Shown here: positions 5,355-9,095 of the stretch, one piece after another
Layout: every line of letters begins with the position of its first letter
Position numbering within the stretch: position 1 is the stretch's first letter
NCBI GenBank assembly: GCA_023423855.1
Contig: JAFAEU010000247.1
Coordinates: 1-9,095 of the forward strand
Length of the DNA: 9,095 nt
DNA from: Pseudomonadota bacterium
Lineage (GTDB): Bacteria; Pseudomonadota; Gammaproteobacteria; Xanthomonadales; Xanthomonadaceae
Reading direction: 5' to 3'
The notes under the pieces: generated by a model
Told to the model about the DNA's origin: nothing
Seen by the model: only the letters and a program-made list of their open reading frames with translations
Databases searched by the model: none
Program-made: the position numbers and the translations under genes

Positions 5355-7214
5355 TCATTCCGCGGCGCGGATCTCGATGGGGAACTCGCGCCAGTCCTCG
5401 ACGCTGCCGTCGGCGCCGTGCAGGCGCAGCCCCAGCCAGTGCCGGCCGGGCGGCACCATGCCGGCCTCGACCTTCGCGCGGAAGCCGACCCGTGGATGCC
5501 GTGGATCGTTGGAAATCTTCCAGAAGCCGGCCAGGCCCGGGAGCGGCTGGCCGTATTCCGCGGTGGCGGCCGGGCGGCCATCGACCAGCACCTCGACCTT
5601 GTCCAGGCCGACGCCATCCTTGAACGCCCATCCCGACACCTCGAACGCGCCGGCGACGGTCGCGTCCGCCGCCGGCTGGTCGATCCACGCCATCGCCGGC
5701 GTCGTGCAGGCGGCGCCCTCCTTCGCCTCGGGCAAGCCCTGCGGCCACGCGAACAGCACGAAGCGCTGCGCGCCGTGGTCGACGTTGAGCACGCGCGGCG
5801 CCGGCAGCGGACCGAACAGCGCGCACAGGTCGTGGTAGCGCTGCAGCAGGTCGCGGTACTGGACGTCGCTGGCGCCGACCACGAGCAGCAGCGGCGATCC
5901 GCCAAGCTCGCTGCGTTGCGCGACCTCCAGCCCCCACAGCCGCAGCTGCGGCGCGCGCCCGTGCGCGCGGTTGAGCGGATGGTCGAGCACCGCGATGCCG
6001 GTTTCGCCGAGCGCGAAGCCCAGCTCGGCGCCGATCTTGAAGTTGTCCGCGACCAGCCGCGTGCCGGCGGGCATCTGCGCGCGGGCGCTGCGCACGGCGT
6101 CGGCCAGCTCGTCCCAGCCGGCGAAGTTCGACGGATACCACTTCAGCGCGGCCGTGCGGGCGCGGACGTCGGGCGTCGACACCGCCACGTAGTAGCCCAG
6201 CACGGCCATCAGCCCGGCCGCGGCCAGCGCCCAGGCCGCGATGCGCAGCGCCCGCGGCCATCCGGCGATCGCGGCCGGCAGCAGCGGCAGCAGTGCGACG
6301 TAGCCGGGCAGCGGCCAGTGGAAGCTGACGCGCTCGGTGTCGGCGAAGAAGCCGAGCGCGAAGAAGCCCAGGATCACGATCGCGCCCGACCAGGCCAGCA
6401 GGCGCACCGCCGGATTGTCCGCGCGGCGGAACCTCCACGCCGCCCAGAGCAGCCCGGCGAACAGCAGCGGCGTCACCAGCGCGGCCTGGATGCCGAGGAA
6501 GTTGATGCCGTCCAGGTGCAGGGCCCAGGGATGGCGGTCGACGAGCTGGAAGCGCAGGCCGGCTTCGGCGTTCTCGATGTTCCAGGCCAGCAGCGGGATC
6601 CACGCCGCCGCGCCGAATGCGATCGCGACGATGACCCGCGGGTCGCGCAGCAGGGCGCGCCCCTGCGCGATCAACAGCAGGGCGAGGAAACCGGCGCCGA
6701 TCGCGGCGATGAAGCGATAGTGGCTCAGCGCGCCGATCGCCAGCCCGAGCGCGAGCTGCACGGCGTCGGCGTGGTCGACGCCGCGGAGCATCTTGGTCAG
6801 CGCGTCCAGGCACAGCAGGGTGGCGAGCGCCATCAGCACGTCCGGCAGCGCCATCACCCCGAGGGTGCCGAACAGCGGCAGCAGCAGCGCCGCGCAGCCG
6901 GCGGTCCACGCCTGCCGCGGATCGAACTCGCGCCAGGCGATGCGCACCACCAGCCACGGCAGCAGCGCCGAGACCGCGAGGAACAGCGCGCGCGCGGCCA
7001 GCACGCCGTCTCCGAACAGCTCGCCCCCGAGGCGAATCGTCCACGCGGTGAGCCCGGGCAGGTCGGAATAGGCCCAGGACATGTGCTGCCCTTCCTGCCA
7101 GTAGAACGCCTCGTCGACGAACAGCGGCAGGCGCGCGGCCACGACCAGCTTGGCCAGCACGATCGCCGACCAGAGCGTGAGGTAGGCCGCACGCATTCCG
7201 TTCCGTTCCCGCAT
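5355..7214 (-). CDS. GT39/ArnT-like membrane glycosyltransferase with C-terminal beta domain
   Basis: Integral-membrane GT-C-fold transferase expected to move a sugar from a polyprenyl-phosphate donor to an acceptor on the outer side of the inner membrane. With ATG at 7212-7214 it has 619 residues. After a first membrane segment (about 10-28) comes VDEAFYWQEGQ (33-43) with the acidic pair Asp34-Glu35, then YSDLPGLTAW (49-58), the pattern of the first periplasmic loop in the PMT_2/GT39 family. Roughly ten hydrophobic segments follow to about residue 345. Residues 350-500 form a soluble part, and 508-619 look beta-rich and Ig-like (VSGWAFKDGVGLDKVEVLVDG). Acceptor unknown: lipid A, an O-antigen-like glycan or protein are all possible. 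TTG at 7223 and ATG at 7196 are alternative starts, none with a strong ribosome site. It is divergent from moxR with only 47 bases between starts. Confidence 0.85.
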   Translation of the reverse strand: MRERNGMRAAYLTLWSAIVLAKLVVAARLPLFVDEAFYWQEGQHMSWAYSDLPGLTAWTIRLGGELFGDGVLAARALFLAVSALLPWLVVRIAWREFDPRQAWTAGCAALLLPLFGTLGVMALPDVLMALATLLCLDALTKMLRGVDHADAVQLALGLAIGALSHYRFIAAIGAGFLALLLIAQGRALLRDPRVIVAIAFGAAAWIPLLAWNIENAEAGLRFQLVDRHPWALHLDGINFLGIQAALVTPLLFAGLLWAAWRFRRADNPAVRLLAWSGAIVILGFFALGFFADTERVSFHWPLPGYVALLPLLPAAIAGWPRALRIAAWALAAAGLMAVLGYYVAVSTPDVRARTAALKWYPSNFAGWDELADAVRSARAQMPAGTRLVADNFKIGAELGFALGETGIAVLDHPLNRAHGRAPQLRLWGLEVAQRSELGGSPLLLVVGASDVQYRDLLQRYHDLCALFGPLPAPRVLNVDHGAQRFVLFAWPQGLPEAKEGAACTTPAMAWIDQPAADATVAGAFEVSGWAFKDGVGLDKVEVLVDGRPAATAEYGQPLPGLAGFWKISNDPRHPRVGFRAKVEAGMVPPGRHWLGLRLHGADGSVEDWREFPIEIRAAE

Positions 7215-7229
7215 CCGCCGCAACCCCGC

Positions 7230-7255
7230 TACACTCGAAATCGTCCACCAAGGAG
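7230..7255 (+). promoter_or_regulatory. -10 element and ribosome site of moxR
   Basis: TACACT at 7230-7235 is a good -10 hexamer that would start a leader of about 20 bases. No clear -35 is seen at 17 bases spacing. AGGAG at 7251-7255 lies 6 bases from the GTG at 7262 and decides that start over the later ATG at residue 10. The promoter abuts the start of the divergent glycosyltransferase gene, so the two may influence each other. Confidence 0.5.
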
Positions 7256-7261
7256 AGCGCC

Positions 7262-8215
7262 GTGTCCGCCGCCACCCACGAACCGGTCATGCTAACCGAC
7301 CGAGATCAAGACGCGTTGAAGGCGGCGCAGGCGCAGGTCAACCGTTTCGTGCTGGGCAAGGCGCACGAGGTGCGGCTCGCCTTCGTCGCGCTGCTGTCCG
7401 ACGGCCACCTGCTGATCGAGGACTTGCCCGGGCTGGGCAAGACCACGCTGGCGCATGCGTTGGCGGCGACGCTCGGCCTCGGGTTCCAGCGCGTGCAGTT
7501 CACCTCCGACCTGCTGCCCTCGGACATCGTCGGCGTGTCGATCTTCGACGCGCAGGCGCGGCGCTTCGAGTTCCACCCCGGGCCGGTGTTCGCCAACGTC
7601 CTGCTCGCCGACGAGATCAACCGCGCGCCGCCGCGCACGCAGAGCGCGCTGCTGGAGGCGATGGCCGAGCACCAGGTCACGGTGGACGGCACCACCCACC
7701 GGCTGCCGGAGCCGTTTTTCGTGATCGCCACGCAGAACCCGGTCGACCTGTCGGGCACCTATCCCCTGCCCGATTCGCAGCTCGACCGCTTCCTGCTGCG
7801 GCTCACGCTCGGCTATCCGAACGAGGACGCCGAGCGCGCGTTGCTGGCCGGCGACGACCGCCGCGGCATGATCGCGCAGGCGACGCCGGTACTTGGCGGC
7901 GACGACGTGCTGCGGCTGCGCAGGGCCGTCGCCGGCGTGCACGCCAGCGAAGCGCTGGTCGGCTACGTGCAGGCGCTGCTGGCACGCAGCCGGCACGCGG
8001 CCGGGGTGCGCGTCGGCCTGTCGCCGCGCGCGGGCATCGCCCTGCTGCGCGCGGCGCGCGCCTACGCGATGCTGCTCGGCCGCAACCACGTGGTGCCGGA
8101 GGACGTGCAGGCGCTGTTCGGCGCGGTCGCGGCGCATCGGCTGGTGCCGGAAAGCGAGGCCGGGGATGGGGCCACGCTGGCGAAGTCGATCCTGCATGGC
8201 GTGCCGGTGGATTGA
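7262..8215 (+). CDS. MoxR-family AAA+ ATPase
   Basis: Cytoplasmic AAA+ ATPase of the MoxR group, chaperone-like proteins that usually work with partners encoded downstream (DUF58 or VWA proteins, often a transglutaminase-like membrane protein). The protein has 317 residues. Walker A is DLPGLGKTT (54-62) with Lys60; Walker B is VLLADEINRAPP (113-124) with Asp117-Glu118; sensor 1 is IATQNP with Asn159; the SQLDRF motif carries the probable arginine finger Arg176; sensor 2 is LSPRAG with Arg256. All key residues are present, so it should be active. The start is GTG, supported by AGGAG. The downstream DUF58 gene fits a conserved moxR-DUF58 operon, but here a 648-base repeat-filled gap separates them instead of the usual few bases. 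The specific process served is unknown; envelope stress and cell-wall roles have been suggested for related operons. Confidence 0.94.
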   Translation: MSAATHEPVMLTDRDQDALKAAQAQVNRFVLGKAHEVRLAFVALLSDGHLLIEDLPGLGKTTLAHALAATLGLGFQRVQFTSDLLPSDIVGVSIFDAQARRFEFHPGPVFANVLLADEINRAPPRTQSALLEAMAEHQVTVDGTTHRLPEPFFVIATQNPVDLSGTYPLPDSQLDRFLLRLTLGYPNEDAERALLAGDDRRGMIAQATPVLGGDDVLRLRRAVAGVHASEALVGYVQALLARSRHAAGVRVGLSPRAGIALLRAARAYAMLLGRNHVVPEDVQALFGAVAAHRLVPESEAGDGATLAKSILHGVPVD

Positions 8216-8288
8216 GGCCGGTTTCTGGCGAGGCCGCATGTCGTTCGCGTCGATTCGAGCCGGTGTCCTGCCGCTTGTGGCGCAAGGA

Positions 8289-8511
8289 CGCAGCTTTCGT
8301 CTGGGTGCCGAAGTCCTGCCCAGACCCGGAGGGCGGCGGGCAAGGATGCCCGCCGTTTTCCGCCACGGCATGGATGCCGTGTCGGAAAATCCGCGGAGAT
8401 GGTGCAGCGGAGGGCTTGTGATCTTGCGAGGAAGGCCCTTTCTTTTGGTGACTTTTCTTTGGGCCAACAAAGAAAAGTTACCCGCTCGCCCGTGGCGAGC
8501 GGAAGCTCTTG
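8289..8511 (+). repeat. structured interspersed repeat, copy A
   Basis: About 220 bases carrying four strong hairpins in order. Hairpin 1: CGGCGGGCA / TGCCCGCCG (8334-8342, 8347-8355), loop AGGA. Hairpin 2: TTTTCCG + CACGGCA / TGCCGTG + CGGAAAA (8356-8389) with a single C-T mismatch and loop TGGA. Hairpin 3: ACTTTTCTTTG / CAAAGAAAAGT (8451-8461, 8468-8478). Hairpin 4: CCGCTCGCC / GGCGAGCGG (8482-8490, 8494-8502), loop CGT. The same order and spacing recur, inverted, at 8546-8820. I recall this pattern as a frequent intergenic repeat in Lysobacter-like genomes; that is unsearched recollection. Confidence 0.85.
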
Positions 8512-8545
8512 CCCTTCGCACCGCATGGAAAAGTCATTTCGAAGT

Positions 8546-8820
8546 CAAAAGCTTCCGTCCGCCTGCGGCGGCCGGGTTCATTTCTTTTGCTGGCCCAAAA
8601 GAAACGAACCAAAGAAAACGGCCTTCCCCGACGAAGCTAACCTGCCGCCGGAAAGTGCGACGGGATTTTTCGACAGGGCATCCATGCCCTGGCGAAAAAC
8701 GGCGCGCATCCATGCGCGCCGCCCTCCGGGTCTGGACGGGTCTGCGGCTCTCTGGGTTTGGACAAATCTTCGGTACTCCGGATCTGAACAGGTTTGCGGC
8801 ACTCCGGCGAAAAGCAGAAC
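8546..8820 (-). repeat. structured interspersed repeat, copy B (inverted)
   Basis: Reverse-complement, diverged copy of the element at 8289-8511. It shares a 19-base perfect block (8717-8735 matches 8320-8338) and the inner edge GGAAGCTNTTG (8546-8556). Its hairpins match one for one: 8700-8708/8713-8721 (9 bp, loop TCCA), 8666-8672 + 8674-8680 / 8685-8691 + 8693-8699 (7+7 bp with the same C-T mismatch), 8581-8589/8596-8604 (9 bp) and 8559-8563/8567-8571 (5 bp). It is about 52 bases longer than copy A, equal to two extra 26-base units at its outer end. Confidence 0.85.
8724..8809. repeat. degenerate 26-base tandem repeat
   Basis: Units at 8741-8766 and 8767-8792 are each 26 bases, flanked by partial units at 8724-8740 and 8793-8809. 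The shared core reads roughly TYTKCGGYWCTCYGG followed by RTYTGRACARR. Copy A of the flanking element has only one such spacing (8308-8333, complement strand), so unit number differs between the copies. Confidence 0.6.
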
Positions 8821-8863
8821 TGCAAATGCATAGACCAGCATCGGACTTGACGCGGCTGTATCC

Positions 8864-9095
8864 ATGAAACCGTGGCAATCGCATTTTCGGCAACGCGCGC
8901 ATGCACGCTTCGATGCGTGGGTGCGCAGGCGCACGCCGGCCACGCTGCCGGTGCGCTTCGACCGCCATCGCATCTACATCCTGCCGACCCGGTTCGGGGC
9001 GTTCTTCACCGCCCTGCTGCTGGCGATGGGCGTCGGCGCGCTCAACTACAACAACAACCCGGCGCTGCTGCTGTGCCTGCTGCTCGCCGGCGCGG
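8864..9095 (+). CDS. DUF58 domain-containing protein (5' part)
   Basis: The first 77 residues of a DUF58 family membrane protein, running off the right edge. After a basic N-terminus (MKPWQSHFRQRAHARFDAW) comes the family signature RIYILPTRFG (36-45), then two hydrophobic segments split by GALNYNNNPALLL (57-69), the usual N-terminal hairpin of DUF58 proteins. The cytoplasmic DUF58 domain would follow beyond the window. The ATG at 8864 is the only candidate, since an in-frame TAG lies at 8831 and no other start codon lies between. No Shine-Dalgarno sequence is evident. It is the usual partner of moxR, here separated from it by a structured repeat pair, so it may depend on read-through or a promoter I cannot see. 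Confidence 0.9.
   Translation, partial: MKPWQSHFRQRAHARFDAWVRRRTPATLPVRFDRHRIYILPTRFGAFFTALLLAMGVGALNYNNNPALLLCLLLAGA

Larger units (their letters stand above)
8216..8863. other. 648-base moxR-DUF58 gap filled by structured repeats
   Basis: No credible gene. Open frames here translate to Arg/Pro/Cys-rich strings containing GGGQGCPPFSATAWMPCRK-like text, which arises from the repeat itself. Bases 8216-8288 show nothing I can name. Bases 8289-8820 are two inverted copies of one element around a short centre (8512-8545). Bases 8821-8863 lead into the DUF58 start and contain an in-frame stop (TAG at 8831-8833) but no clear ribosome site or promoter. Confidence 0.8.

Noticed and set aside
5418..7295. 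A 625-residue plus-strand frame antisense to the glycosyltransferase gene
   Set aside because: The translation is dominated by R, Q, A and H with no fold signature, and the minus strand encodes a coherent membrane protein. It is a high-GC antisense shadow.
7292..8521. A 409-residue minus-strand frame opposite moxR
   Set aside because: It is antisense to an intact AAA+ ATPase and enters the repeat region. Its composition shows a shadow frame.
8216..8973. Several 70-320-residue frames in the moxR-DUF58 gap
   Set aside because: They translate the structured repeat (GGGQGCPPF..., AWMPCRK...). Similar strings arise from both copies and both strands, with no ribosome sites, so I treat them as repeat translation.

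Overview
The window is high-GC chromosomal DNA that looks like a Xanthomonadaceae member of the Lysobacter/Luteimonas/Xanthomonas/Stenotrophomonas group. This is inferred from the protein sequences, the gene order yceF-(yceD-rpmF-fabH-fabD-fabG), and the kinds of interspersed repeats: GTAG-headed REPs, a 'GTCATTTCGACC' palindrome and a long multi-hairpin element. No RNA gene, CRISPR array, transposase or phage gene was found.

Left half (1-4051, minus strand): a fatty-acid initiation cluster read right to left. It starts with yceD (DUF177) and rpmF (ribosomal protein bL32), then fabH (KAS III), fabD (malonyl-CoA:ACP transacylase) and fabG (3-ketoacyl-ACP reductase, cut by the window edge one or two residues before its end). 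This is the order seen in E. coli and relatives, except that plsX is missing between rpmF and fabH. A near-consensus sigma70-type promoter stands so close to yceD that its mRNA should be almost leaderless. Three of the four gaps between these genes carry a palindrome: a GC hairpin after rpmF, a 28-bp inverted repeat between fabH and fabD, and a 13-bp inverted repeat between fabD and fabG that supplies the fabD stop codon.

Middle (4052-5288, plus strand): a small uncharacterised membrane-anchored coiled-coil protein, a GTAG-type REP pair, and yceF (Maf-family m7GTP pyrophosphatase). As in E. coli, yceF points away from yceD-rpmF.

Right half (5355-9095): a GT39-like integral-membrane glycosyltransferase with a C-terminal beta-rich domain (minus strand) diverges from a moxR AAA+ ATPase gene (plus strand). 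A DUF58 gene, cut by the right edge, follows moxR. The usual tight moxR-DUF58 pair is separated here by 648 bases, most of which is two diverged copies of a structured repeat in opposite orientation. The stems of these two copies carry compensatory base changes.

The protein-coding content is ordinary housekeeping plus one accessory glycosyltransferase. I did not find a convincing new enzymatic or defence system. What deserves a second look is the repeat content, especially the paired element between moxR and the DUF58 gene, and the way repeats sit in the gaps of an essential gene cluster.
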